11,637 nucleotides of DNA from Phytomonas francai. Taxonomy: Eukaryota > Euglenozoa > Kinetoplastea > Trypanosomatida > Trypanosomatidae. The stretch is taken from positions 448,154 through 459,790 of the forward strand of contig MJCC01000013.1 of NCBI GenBank assembly GCA_001766655.1, given 5' to 3'. The notes under the pieces are model-generated. The model was not told where the DNA came from and did no database searches. It was given only the letters and a program-made list of their open reading frames with translations. Both the position numbers and the translations under genes were made by a program. Positions 1-7,793 of this stretch are shown here, piece after piece; the first letter of the stretch is position 1, and each line of letters starts with the position of its first letter.

Positions 1-517
1 CCCCGAGCGACCGCCCGTCGAGCCAAACCTCGCAGAGCCCGCGCGGCCGGTGCAGCGCCGCCTCCACGAAGGCGACGACGTCGGCGAGGCGCGCGGCGGT
101 CTGCCAGGCCGCGTGGGCCATCCCGTAGACGCCGCGGTCGTCCTCGTTGAAGAGGCAGACGAGGCCGTCGCGCGCGAGGCGGCAGGCGGGGTAGGGGTGC
201 CCGGCCGCCCCGCAGAGAAGGCAGTGCGCGGCCGCGTAGGCGTCGAGGGTGAAGGGCGTGAGGCGGGGGCCGATGCGCCCCCGTTCCCACCCCACCCCCA
301 CACAAGGCCCCGCGGCGAAGGCGGCCCCGTCCACGGCCACGACCGCCGCCGCCCTCCCTTCCCTGTCCTCCCACGCCGTCTTCGCCGCGGGGGGGGATCG
401 ACCGGGCGAGGCTGCTAAACAGCGAGGCGCGCGCGAGCGGAATGCGGGGCGGGCGGGCAGGACAAGAGCCAGGCACCCACCTCGGGTCAACAATGTCAAC
501 GAGTATACGGAATGGGT
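1..517 (-). CDS. Partial hypothetical protein with CCHC zinc-knuckle pattern; runs off the left edge, no start codon seen
   Basis: The minus strand is open in one frame from a TGA at 518-520 to the left edge, about 172 codons. From about position 415 leftwards the third codon position is almost always G or C, and the peptide has normal globular composition, so this frame rather than the overlapping plus-strand frame is coding. A C-x2-C-x4-H-x4-C pattern (CLLCGAAGHPYPAC) lies at 223-182 and fits a zinc knuckle. It is followed by DGLVCLFNEDD, a Trp, and an amphipathic stretch LADVVAFVEAALHRP. That order vaguely recalls a ubiquitin-conjugating-enzyme fold (HPxxxxxxGxxCL, then W, then helices), but I cannot assign it. 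The first in-frame ATG is at 121-119, inside the conserved-looking part, so the true start is missing. It may lie on an upstream exon joined near the TTTAG at 419-415, or the gene may be broken. The C-terminus lies outside the window. Confidence 0.6.
278..299 (-). other. G-quadruplex-type motif inside the left-edge reading frame
   Basis: Read on the minus strand, four G runs of 5, 4, 3 and 5 bases are separated by T, T and AAC. This fits the usual four-tract quadruplex rule, and it lies in the sense strand of the coding frame, encoding a Gly/Val/Trp stretch. The frame is continuous across it. It may be only a by-product of very high GC coding. Confidence 0.45.
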
Positions 518-803
518 TCAGGTACAGAGCAGAAGGTAGCTGGGGTGGAGTACGCGGCAAATAATGAGTGGTCTTCCTAGGTAACCGAAAAGGGTTTGAA
601 TACAATGCAGAATGGAGCGCTTTGGCTTTGTCTGACGCCCAGAGTGCAAGGAATGAAGGGAGAAGGAACAGCTAAAGACACCAAGAAGCGGACACACATC
701 TAGCGAGGTGATATGCAATAGGTATGGATCACGTGTAAGGGAAAAAGTCCGGTGTAAAATACCACTGAACTTTTCACTCGCCCCCGTCCACACAGAAATA
801 TTT

Positions 804-821
804 AATAAATAACTATTTATT
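804..821. repeat. Short AT inverted repeat
   Basis: Eight-base perfect arms (AATAAATA and TATTTATT) surround a 2-base centre. It may form a weak hairpin or simply reflect AT-rich composition. No function is claimed. Confidence 0.4.
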
Positions 822-906
822 TATACATGCTTCTTTTGATTGGAAACCATTTCGTTGGCCGCCGATTGCGAGAAAATGCGCAGATCCAAAGAGAAAATTA
901 GATTCG

Positions 907-921
907 TTTTTTTTTTTTTTT
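907..921 (+). repeat. T15 homopolymer
   Basis: Fifteen T in a row on the plus strand, about 70 bases before the C31 run. On the coding-direction strand it is an A tract. Confidence 0.9.
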
Positions 922-991
922 GGTTTGAACGGAAAAGAATAGCGAAGAGGTAACCCACCTTCGCACGAAAGCGGCTCTTGCCACTGTTTCG

Positions 992-1022
<31 letters not shown>
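992..1022 (+). repeat. C31 homopolymer (G31 on the minus strand)
   Basis: Thirty-one uninterrupted C bases. In the direction of the genes this is a G31 tract in any read-through transcript. Runs of this length are prone to length errors in sequencing and to slippage in cells, so the exact count is uncertain. Confidence 0.9.
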
Positions 1023-1025
<3 letters not shown>

Positions 1026-1500
1026 CCGAGTCTCACTTGCGGGCCGGTAGGTTCTAATGCACGTGAACATCGGGAAAGCATCAGAGGCGAGCTGCACACC
1101 TGACGGAAGACATACACCAATATGACCTGTGCCGTTCAATTATGCTAGCTCGCTTTGCGCAGATAAAAAAGGGATAGATGGTTGGTGATGAGGTGAATTG
1201 TGAAAACATCGATGGGATAGCTGCCACTAGCTTTGCAGGAGCTGGGAGTACCATAAGCCTCGGCTCGGAGGCTTTCCGATCCCCCCCTCCCACACATTTT
1301 TCATACATGATTTAGATGACGACCAACATTTGATCATGCTTCGTGATTCTACAGAAGCGCATGGAGGCGATAGGGTGCAGGGAAGAATCTTAGCCAACAA
1401 ATACCTGTTAGCTGGTGACTGTGGATCATAAAAAGCTTATTCGGAAGCGGCAAATACTGAAGTCGTGCTAGAATCCTGCGCGGTCATTTTGTTTGCAGCA

Positions 1501-1513
1501 CCCCCCCCCCCCC
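1501..1513 (+). repeat. C13 homopolymer
   Basis: Thirteen C bases, the second of three long C runs in the same spacer, all in the same orientation. Confidence 0.9.
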
Positions 1514-1930
1514 ACCTTCATGTCGTTGTCATATTTTCCCCTCTTGTGCGCTTTTCCTTTATGCTATGAGCCTTTTGCCGCGGAAATGCACACAGGTCCA
1601 CGAATTTAGCCCAGACAATGCACTGAGAACGAGGCGAATACAAACTTCATTGTATGAATATATACCTATGTTATTTATTATTTTAACTATCTTGTGCACC
1701 TATAGAATGTTAATACATGAGATAATGTTCATATGAAAGTAATTTTGTGCCTTGACGAGGGCACTTCATGGTTGAAAAGACTGCGGCAGGAATAGCACCG
1801 GAAAAGACATCTCGATCATAAAAGAAAACGTTCACTCGATTTAGGAATGCTATTCTAAGATTTCCGATAGCATGAACTGTACACAATGCGTTACGTTTGC
1901 ACCCCGAGTCACACTCACACATATTCCTAC

Positions 1931-1946
1931 GGGTGGGTGGGTGGGG
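1931..1946 (+). other. Near-ideal G-quadruplex motif
   Basis: GGGTGGGTGGGTGGGG has four G runs with single-T loops, the arrangement known to give very stable parallel quadruplexes. It lies on the strand opposite the three poly-G tracts and sits at the edge of a roughly 600 bp AT-rich stretch. A role as origin, terminator or boundary element is only speculation. Confidence 0.75.
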
Positions 1947-2564
1947 AGTGAAGAAAAGAGTATATTGAGCAAAAAAAAGATTTATCCACTTTTATTTTTA
2001 ATTATTCAGGGAGAAAGTTTCATACAAAGTATAGTTAATTTTAATTTATGATTCTCTTTCAATGGACTTCGTCTCCTTTTTTTTTGTGATCATTTGGAGA
2101 CTAAAACTCATATATCCAACATTTTCTCTCTTTAAATCAAAGCAAATTCTACAACATTGTTAACAGTGGCATACGGTGAAACACACTGGCGAAGGATGCG
2201 AAAAGGAAAGGAGCGTTATTGGTAACATAAAGAATAATGTGTCGACATGTGTAAGTTCGTTCCAATTAAGGAAATCGACAACAAATATAAAGATCTATAT
2301 ATCATCTTGATAATGTTTTGCGAACTCAATAAACTATTGAAACTAAAAAACCAGCATTTTTGGTCTTTTCCTCTATAATAAGACTGACACTATCTAACTG
2401 AGCAGCCCTCTTTCACCACTTTCCAAGATTATCACACGAGGCTTCCCCATAATAATCTTCAAGGGATTATGCAAAAAAGAGTTCTATATTTGTCAGTGAT
2501 CAAGCACGCAGTAATACCAATCAAAACACCCAGGGGATTGCTACTGCACATTTTCTGTCGTTGA

Positions 2565-2600
2565 TTTCCTCCCCTTCTTTTCCCCCCCCCCCCCCTTTTC
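2565..2600 (+). repeat. 36-base pure pyrimidine tract containing C14
   Basis: Every base from 2565 to 2600 is C or T, including 14 C at 2582-2595. It begins 10 bases beyond the stop codon of the small minus-strand gene, so in that transcript it is a long purine tract in the 3' untranslated region. Confidence 0.85.
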
Positions 2601-2610
2601 GCATTTCGAA

Positions 2611-3075
2611 TCAGTCGTCAAAACTTACCGTTGAATTTTCTCTCCGTGTGCTCAGCAACAATACAAACTCGCTTGAGGAGCTCTTCTGAGAGGGCGCCAG
2701 AGACCAGGCGCGCTCGGGCCCGCCCCCCTCCCAAGCCCCCGCCTCGCTGCTCCGGCCCAGCTCCCACGCATTCGACCCGCCCTCCCCCGCCGGCGGCGAG
2801 GGGCTTCCCGGGCTCCGCGGCACCTTCGCGAGAAAGGCACGCCGGGCGGAGTCCTGGAGGGAGGCCCACGCGAGGTCGGAGGGCCCTTCGCCGAGGCTGC
2901 CGTTGGAGTCCCGGGAGTAGGACCCGGTCGTGCTGTGGTCGGTATCCTCGTCGCCCCTTTTACTCGCGAGGGTGCTGGCGTCGTGGTGCGCGACGGGGGG
3001 CGAGATAAACGGGATCTTCATCATCAGACACACAATGGCCTCCGCGAATACATCCAGAATGTCGATTTTAAGCAT
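2611..3075 (-). CDS. Small hypothetical Ser/Gly/Pro-rich protein, 154 residues
   Basis: I do not recognise this protein. It starts at the ATG at 3075 and ends at TGA 2613-2611. Residues 1-27 are mostly hydrophobic or amphipathic (MLKIDILDVFAEAIVCLMMK), possibly one membrane-associated helix. The rest is rich in Ser, Gly, Pro and charged residues and is probably disordered. Support for coding is that GC rises sharply from about 2690 to 3000 and that this frame has a strong G/C bias at third positions, with the same strand as its neighbours. Other frames across the GC-rich block are also open, so frame choice is not certain. A perfect donor-like GTAAGT lies at 2628-2623, six codons before the stop, so it could be a first exon rather than a whole gene. 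Confidence 0.5.
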   Translation of the reverse strand: MLKIDILDVFAEAIVCLMMKIPFISPPVAHHDASTLASKRGDEDTDHSTTGSYSRDSNGSLGEGPSDLAWASLQDSARRAFLAKVPRSPGSPSPPAGEGGSNAWELGRSSEAGAWEGGGPERAWSLAPSQKSSSSEFVLLLSTRRENSTVSFDD

Positions 3076-3427
3076 TTTCGTTTGTCTGTTTCCTTTTTTT
3101 AAAAATTTTTGTTACTCCTCCGTTATCGTGAGTCCTCAGAAGCGCTGCTAGTTGATGGTTTTGTCAAATCCTTTCGAAAGATAAGGATAACGGATGCAAA
3201 ATTGAATAGTATACACACAGAAAGCATAACGAAGCAATGATGTGAGTCACCAGAAGCAATATTAATGATAGAAATAGGTGCAGGTAGACTTTAGGACAAC
3301 CCGAAAGCCACGCTTTTTCTTTAAACCTCCGGGGAAACTCCGTTTCTCGTTTTCATACCACACGTTTCTTTTTTTCCCCCTTCCAGGGCGATCCATGGGA
3401 GGGGCATGCCTGCCGCGGTGCGCGCGC
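3076..3427. other. Intergenic spacer between the small gene and the ORC2-like gene
   Basis: I see no gene here on the minus strand. It contains AT-rich DNA and a 20-base pure pyrimidine tract on the plus strand (3365-3384) followed by AG. No clear polypyrimidine-AG acceptor for the small gene stands out on the minus strand. AACAG near 3085 and CTAG near 3150 are weak candidates. Confidence 0.5.
3365..3386 (+). other. 20-base pyrimidine tract ending in CAG, 3' of the ORC2-like gene
   Basis: Twenty consecutive C/T bases, then AG at 3385-3386, looking like a splice acceptor on the strand opposite the genes. It lies about 43 bases beyond the ORC2-like stop. An antisense ATG follows at 3395. It may be only a purine element in the sense 3' untranslated region. 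Confidence 0.4.
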
Positions 3428-6400
3428 TTATACCGTCTCCGCGAATCCTCGCTGCTCCACCCCCCCATTTCGCAGCGCGTTCACCTCCTCCAGCACCGCT
3501 TGCAGGCGGCGGTATTGGAGGATTTGGAGCGCGTGCTCCGCGGAGTTGTACACCGCCAGCCGGTTCGACGTGAGCTCGCGCTGGACCGCCTTCATACGGC
3601 CGTGGGAGACCATAATCCCGTGCGCTTCGAATTCCTGCTCGATTGTGAAGATCGGAATGAACGCGGTCTCACCGTGCTTGGCCTGGGTCTCGATCAGCAC
3701 GCGAAGGAGCTCTGCGAAGCCCACGGGGAGGCTGAGGAGGATGCGGCGAATGGTATCGCGCAGGGGCGCTTGATTACGCCCCTTTGCGAAACTAGACCCG
3801 CCGCCACCTCTGCCGGCCGTGGTCGCCTCCAACTGCGTGAGGACGCTGAGGCTGTCGAGGAATCGCATCTCATGGACCCGCGGTAGAAGAGGGCCGCGGA
3901 GCTGCACGAGTGCCAACTGCAATTGCCCAAATGCCGCTGCCCGCGCGGAAAGCGGCCACTCGGGGTTATCAAACGAGAGCAAGAGCACCAGACGCATGCG
4001 AGGGTAAGCAAACTCCCGGCAGAGCTCGACCAGCTCAGCCTCGCTGGCAGGACTAAGCAGATCCACGTTGTGCAGGACGAGGAGCACGCGATGTGGGCCT
4101 CCCGCGGCGGCAGTGCGGATCCACTCCCCCACCTCCCCCTCTCCGAATGCCCTAGGGACCACGCCTGAGCGAGCGCGGACCTGCGGTGGGCACGGCGTCG
4201 AGCGCCAAGCCATGATGGAGGGCCTCACATTCCACCGAACGCAGCGTCTGGCGTGCCCTCGGCATTGCTTAAACCACGTTCGCCGCATCGCTTCGCTGGC
4301 AAAGGAGATGGGCGGAATACACAGCGTGTAGGGGAATTGCCCCCCCGCCGGTTCTCCCATTCTCAGAGACGTTTCCAAACCCCCTTGCTGCTCGATTGGA
4401 TGGCTGCTGTTCGTATGATCAACCCCAACGCAGCCTCCACTCAGGTGATGCGGTGGTGGGGGTAGACGCTGTGTTAAGGACTCCTCTTCTAATATTTCAA
4501 CAATATCTGCCGCTAGCGACGTGTTCACGCGTTTGCTGCCGGGAAAAATAGGCTGCCGATCCGCATCGACACCGGGACCGTGCAGGGGAACGAAGAAGGG
4601 CACTACGGCATTATCACCGGCGTCTGGACCCTCCGCCTCCGCCTCTGATTCCCACCACGCGGTCGGACCTCGTCCAGCGCATTCGCCACCCCGGGAGGAG
4701 TTCGCTTCATCATCAACGTTGATCGCGTGGGAGTGATCCGTGCCGGGGCTCCAGCCACCACTTAGCGATGGAGAGGAGCCCTTGGCGGGCGCGGGCGGGA
4801 AGACGTCCCGCAATACGTCGCGTACCTCGCGAAGCTGGTGCACGACAGCGGCGGTACCGTAGTACGGCTGGAAAGATGCGCTTCCACGACTAGCGTCAAT
4901 CTGTCGGATTATAAAACCAGGAAGAAGCTCCGCGCTTTGCGCGACGTGCTGAAGAAACGGGTACTTCGAGGCGACGCCGAAAATTGCTACGGAGCGGCCG
5001 TGCAGAAGGTAGTCGAGCGTGAGGGCGAGCTCACGCGTGGCCAACCCACCCGGCCAGGAGAGAGTCACCGACTTGCACGATTCCACTGCCGGATTCCCAT
5101 CTTGACTGGAGGAGCGCGGGCAGCATCGCACCAGGTTCTCTTTTGGCACCTGTTCCGGTGTGTTCGCTGGGAGCGGGGTAAGCAAGTCCAATGAGGTTTC
5201 GCGTCTCCGCACAGGATGCCTCATCGTGTCCTGTGGGCTGCACTGGCACTTGTGGACGCGGAATCGGCCGAGTTGCGCGATACACAGTCGGGGATTGCTG
5301 GCCATGCAGTGCAGTATATCTACTGTCAGAAGTGGCGGTAGGCCCTGCACAGGGATGACTTTGGCTGCGGCCAGGGAGTGTTCTAGAGAGGGAGCCGTGG
5401 TCACTTGTCGTGAGGCCTTGCGGAAAATATCAGACATGAGGTAGAGGGAAAGAGCGTGGATCCGACCGAACCCGTACGCACCATAGGGTACTCGCACCCG
5501 ATACTGCCGCGGGGCGAGCCTCGGAAGTGACGGTGGACAGCGCCAGACCAGGAGGGGTGCAGCAGAGAAGTCCCCAACGAACACGGGATGGGTCTGACGT
5601 GGGATGCGGTCAACGGCGCACCACACAAGGCGCTGTTCCAGCCGTGGATTCTGAACAGAGAAAATGAAAGAGCTCCCCTCGACACAACATGGCGCTCGGT
5701 GGGGCTCGGGAAAGCGCGGTTGGCCGTCTTTGTGGACCTCCACATCAGCGAGCGTGACGCCGAGGCCAGAGTTTTCATCGCTCTCCACCGGCTCAACCGT
5801 GATTGAGCGCACGCTAGCTAAAATGGATGGATCACAAGTACTTACATCGGTCACCTGCGCCAGAATAGCTGAGGCGTTGTGGGCATCGAGTCTGGACGGT
5901 GATATCTGTGCGTAGCGAGTCGGAGACCTCAACTCTTTCCCGGAATCCTCTCCGTTGTCGCTGCCCTCCTCCATTCCGTGGAAAGTGGCTTGCAGCGGTT
6001 CCGTCGAGAGCGCACGCTTTTGGTGCTGGTCTTTGATAAAATAATACCGTTGAATGTTTGAAGTGTGGTACGCCGCTTTACGCCCCCCGCGCCGCGCCCG
6101 CTCCTCCAGTACCCCCCCCTCACAGACCCACTCGTGCAGAAGCACCTCCTCGTACCGCATAGTACCCTCCTGGCAGAGCGGGCACCGCGCCTCGCGAGTG
6201 GTGGTGTCCAGGGCGGCGCTGGCAGAGGCGCTGTCCAGAGCCGGCCTCCCTGGCGAGGCAAGCGCCGCGTCCACCGCGGCCCATAGCGCGCTCCCCCCCC
6301 TCGCTTGGCCCGGTCCACCCCCCGCGAGCGCGGCCCCGTGCCCAGGGGTGCCCTTCGCTCCATCCTCTGTTAGCCCTGCGACCGGGCCGAGGTCCCGCTC

Positions 6401-7129
6401 GAAGCACCGCGCGCACACCGTGTGGGTGCAGTACGAGCAGACGTAGCCGCTCGCGTTGCGGTAGCGCGGCCGGCCCGCACCACACGCGCAGGGCGGCCGG
6501 GGGCCCACAGCCGCCCCCGCGTCACGCGGCGGACTCCCAATGTCGAGCGCGCGCCCGATGCGGGGCCCGGGCTGTGGTGGAGACTCGAATTGAGGCTGCG
6601 CATGAAACTCGGAATGTAACAGAGGCTGCGAATGGGACGCGGGATGCAACGAAGGCTTGGGTGGAGACTCGAATTGAGGCTGCGCATGAAACTCGGTAGG
6701 GGACGGGCCTGTTAGCGCCTCCGTCACCGACAGCCGCAAGGACGAGCCCGCGGGTGGGGGACGGCGGGCGGACGACAGAAGGGCCCTGTTGCGCGAGGCT
6801 GTCAGACACGGCGGGGAGGCTTCACGGCTTTCGGATCGCCCCTGGTGCTGCGTTTGACCGAGCGGCGTTTTTTCGTTGCTATTCGGGGTCCCTCTCTTGT
6901 TTGCCTCAGCTTGTGTTGGGCAGGAGCCTTCTGTCGCTTCATGTTTCTCGCCCGACTGTATTAGTTCGGAATGCTCCGCCAACGGCGTAGACAGCACTGG
7001 CACGTGCGCTGGGTTAAGAACAGACCGCAATGGTGGGGTGGTAACGAATGAGGAGGGGTGCCGCTGCTTCGGTGGGGTGGGATCGATGAAGCCGTTCACA
7101 TCCCATGGAGGTTGACCAAATTCACTCAT
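3428..7129 (-). CDS. ORC2-like origin recognition complex subunit with N-terminal RING-like zinc cluster, 1233 residues
   Basis: Residues 1-210 are low-complexity, with EFHAQPQFESPP repeated at 146 and 174. A zinc-type cluster follows: C214, C216, C231, C234, H236, C239, C242, then C316, C319, H332, C336. Residues 450-660 match nothing I know. The ORC2-like part starts near 688: HGRSVAIFGVASK (710-722) sits where ORC2 has a degenerate P-loop ending in SK, with no GKT/GKS. RVLLVLHNVDLL (1014-1025) matches the ORC2 strand with a His-Asn pair in place of Walker B acids. Residues 1122-1195 resemble its winged helix. A Ser/Gly/acid-rich insert of about 230 residues (781-1012) splits the core. ORC2 is part of the nuclear complex that marks replication origins and is normally about 550-620 residues, so this copy is twice as long. 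The frame is open to 7297, but the first ATG is at 7129, so I start there. The ORC2 call is by eye. TAA stop. Confidence 0.68.
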   Translation of the reverse strand: MSEFGQPPWDVNGFIDPTPPKQRHPSSFVTTPPLRSVLNPAHVPVLSTPLAEHSELIQSGEKHEATEGSCPTQAEANKRGTPNSNEKTPLGQTQHQGRSESREASPPCLTASRNRALLSSARRPPPAGSSLRLSVTEALTGPSPTEFHAQPQFESPPKPSLHPASHSQPLLHSEFHAQPQFESPPQPGPRIGRALDIGSPPRDAGAAVGPRPPCACGAGRPRYRNASGYVCSYCTHTVCARCFERDLGPVAGLTEDGAKGTPGHGAALAGGGPGQARGGSALWAAVDAALASPGRPALDSASASAALDTTTREARCPLCQEGTMRYEEVLLHEWVCEGGVLEERARRGGRKAAYHTSNIQRYYFIKDQHQKRALSTEPLQATFHGMEEGSDNGEDSGKELRSPTRYAQISPSRLDAHNASAILAQVTDVSTCDPSILASVRSITVEPVESDENSGLGVTLADVEVHKDGQPRFPEPHRAPCCVEGSSFIFSVQNPRLEQRLVWCAVDRIPRQTHPVFVGDFSAAPLLVWRCPPSLPRLAPRQYRVRVPYGAYGFGRIHALSLYLMSDIFRKASRQVTTAPSLEHSLAAAKVIPVQGLPPLLTVDILHCMASNPRLCIAQLGRFRVHKCQCSPQDTMRHPVRRRETSLDLLTPLPANTPEQVPKENLVRCCPRSSSQDGNPAVESCKSVTLSWPGGLATRELALTLDYLLHGRSVAIFGVASKYPFLQHVAQSAELLPGFIIRQIDASRGSASFQPYYGTAAVVHQLREVRDVLRDVFPPAPAKGSSPSLSGGWSPGTDHSHAINVDDEANSSRGGECAGRGPTAWWESEAEAEGPDAGDNAVVPFFVPLHGPGVDADRQPIFPGSKRVNTSLAADIVEILEEESLTQRLPPPPHHLSGGCVGVDHTNSSHPIEQQGGLETSLRMGEPAGGQFPYTLCIPPISFASEAMRRTWFKQCRGHARRCVRWNVRPSIMAWRSTPCPPQVRARSGVVPRAFGEGEVGEWIRTAAAGGPHRVLLVLHNVDLLSPASEAELVELCREFAYPRMRLVLLLSFDNPEWPLSARAAAFGQLQLALVQLRGPLLPRVHEMRFLDSLSVLTQLEATTAGRGGGGSSFAKGRNQAPLRDTIRRILLSLPVGFAELLRVLIETQAKHGETAFIPIFTIEQEFEAHGIMVSHGRMKAVQRELTSNRLAVYNSAEHALQILQYRRLQAVLEEVNALRNGGVEQRGFAETV
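6576..6696 (-). repeat. 37-base direct repeat, two copies in frame within the ORC2-like gene
   Basis: The segments 6576-6612 and 6660-6696 are identical over 37 bases and offset by 84 bases, exactly 28 codons. Each encodes EFHAQPQFESPP. The intervening sequence carries partial copies (LHPASHSQP, QPLLHS), so the region looks like a young tandem duplication in a disordered segment. Confidence 0.9.
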
Positions 7130-7410
7130 GACGAATCGGGACAGATATCCCGCGTTGGACTCTCTACAGACGTCCCGACTCAAGGATCTACTTTGTGCTG
7201 AATACCTAGACTGAATCGAATTGTGCACACTAAAATGATAAACTATTTTGATGTGTAAGGTACCCGCGAACCGTCCAAGACGTGGGCGCTGGGTCACCCT
7301 TTTGCATGATACGTTGGGCTGCTACTTCCGAAATATTTCGGTACCCACTTTAGAAGTATGCAAATAAAAATGATGGCAATCACCCAAAGGTATAATAATA
7401 ATTCAGTTCT

Positions 7411-7431
7411 CTGAATATGAAAGGAAAAGAA
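7411..7431 (-). promoter_or_regulatory. Candidate trans-splice acceptor for the ORC2-like gene
   Basis: On the minus strand a C/T-rich run, TTCTTTTCCTTTCATATTCAG, ends in AG at 7412-7411, with more pyrimidine-rich sequence further upstream. This is the strongest such signal upstream of the gene and would give a 5' untranslated region of about 281 bases. A weaker TTTTAG at 7231-7230 would leave about 100 bases. It matters only if the organism trans-splices, which I infer. Confidence 0.4.
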
Positions 7432-7774
7432 TCGTAAAAATAAAGAGCAGTGCAATAACGAGAAGAAAGACTACACCCTACAGGGGATCCCCCACCTTTA
7501 AACAGCGAGATGCACATATGCATAAAATAATTAAATACCCATATCCATCGGGGAAAGCACCCTTAGTTCAACCTAAACACAGCTAATAAAAAAGAACGCT
7601 ATGCATTCTCTTCGTTATATGCTTTCCATGTCTCCATAGGATTTTCCTCGTCCTTTCACAGACCTCTAATAGATTAAAAACCAAGGGGAAAAACAACGCA
7701 TCAATTTGCTCTAGTATCAGAGCTATCCATTGCCTCGATTTGTGCCCTCGCAGTATGCTGACCAATTTCTCTAG

Positions 7775-7793
7775 CTTCCTTTTTCTTCTTCTT
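7775..7793 (+). other. 19-base pyrimidine tract just beyond the MPP-beta stop
   Basis: Nineteen consecutive C/T bases begin 3 bases beyond the MPP-beta TAA. In the sense transcript this is an A/G tract (AAGAAGAAGAAAAAGGAAG) at the very start of the 3' untranslated region. Confidence 0.6.

Larger units (their letters stand above)
518..2610. other. Long intergenic spacer, no convincing gene
   Basis: This 2.1 kb stretch has only short open frames (up to about 108 codons), whose translations are dominated by homopolymers or show no coding-like composition. GC is low, especially from about 1950 to 2570. It holds T15, C31, C13 and C14 runs, a G-quadruplex motif and an AT inverted repeat, listed separately. 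I see no tRNA, rRNA or mobile element. It is several times longer than the other three spacers, so it could hold a non-coding RNA or the missing 5' part of the left-edge gene. Confidence 0.6.

Noticed and set aside
50..418. 122-codon plus-strand frame at the left edge
   Set aside because: Its Arg/Gly/Pro/Ala-rich translation is the usual antisense shadow of very GC-rich DNA. The minus-strand frame has far better third-position bias and a zinc-knuckle pattern.
518..793. 91-codon minus-strand frame that might supply the start of the left-edge gene
   Set aside because: It is in a different frame, has no coding bias and ends before the GC-rich block. No clear donor joins it.
813..1139. 108- and 99-codon minus-strand frames
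   Set aside because: Both include a polyglycine run made only by the C31 homopolymer and look non-coding on either side.
2600..2615. TTCGAATC resembling a tRNA B box
   Set aside because: The flanking bases do not allow a T-arm stem and there is no A box or cloverleaf upstream.
2631..3008. 125-codon plus-strand frame opposite the small gene
   Set aside because: Arg/Pro-rich shadow of the GC-rich block, opposite to the direction of all other genes.
7130..7297. 56-residue extension of the ORC2-like protein
   Set aside because: It begins with GTG rather than ATG and contains AT-rich leader-like sequence. The ATG at 7129 is the first true start.
7583..7765. 60-codon minus-strand frame after MPP-beta
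   Set aside because: AT-rich, no recognisable motif or codon bias, and it lies in the expected untranslated region.
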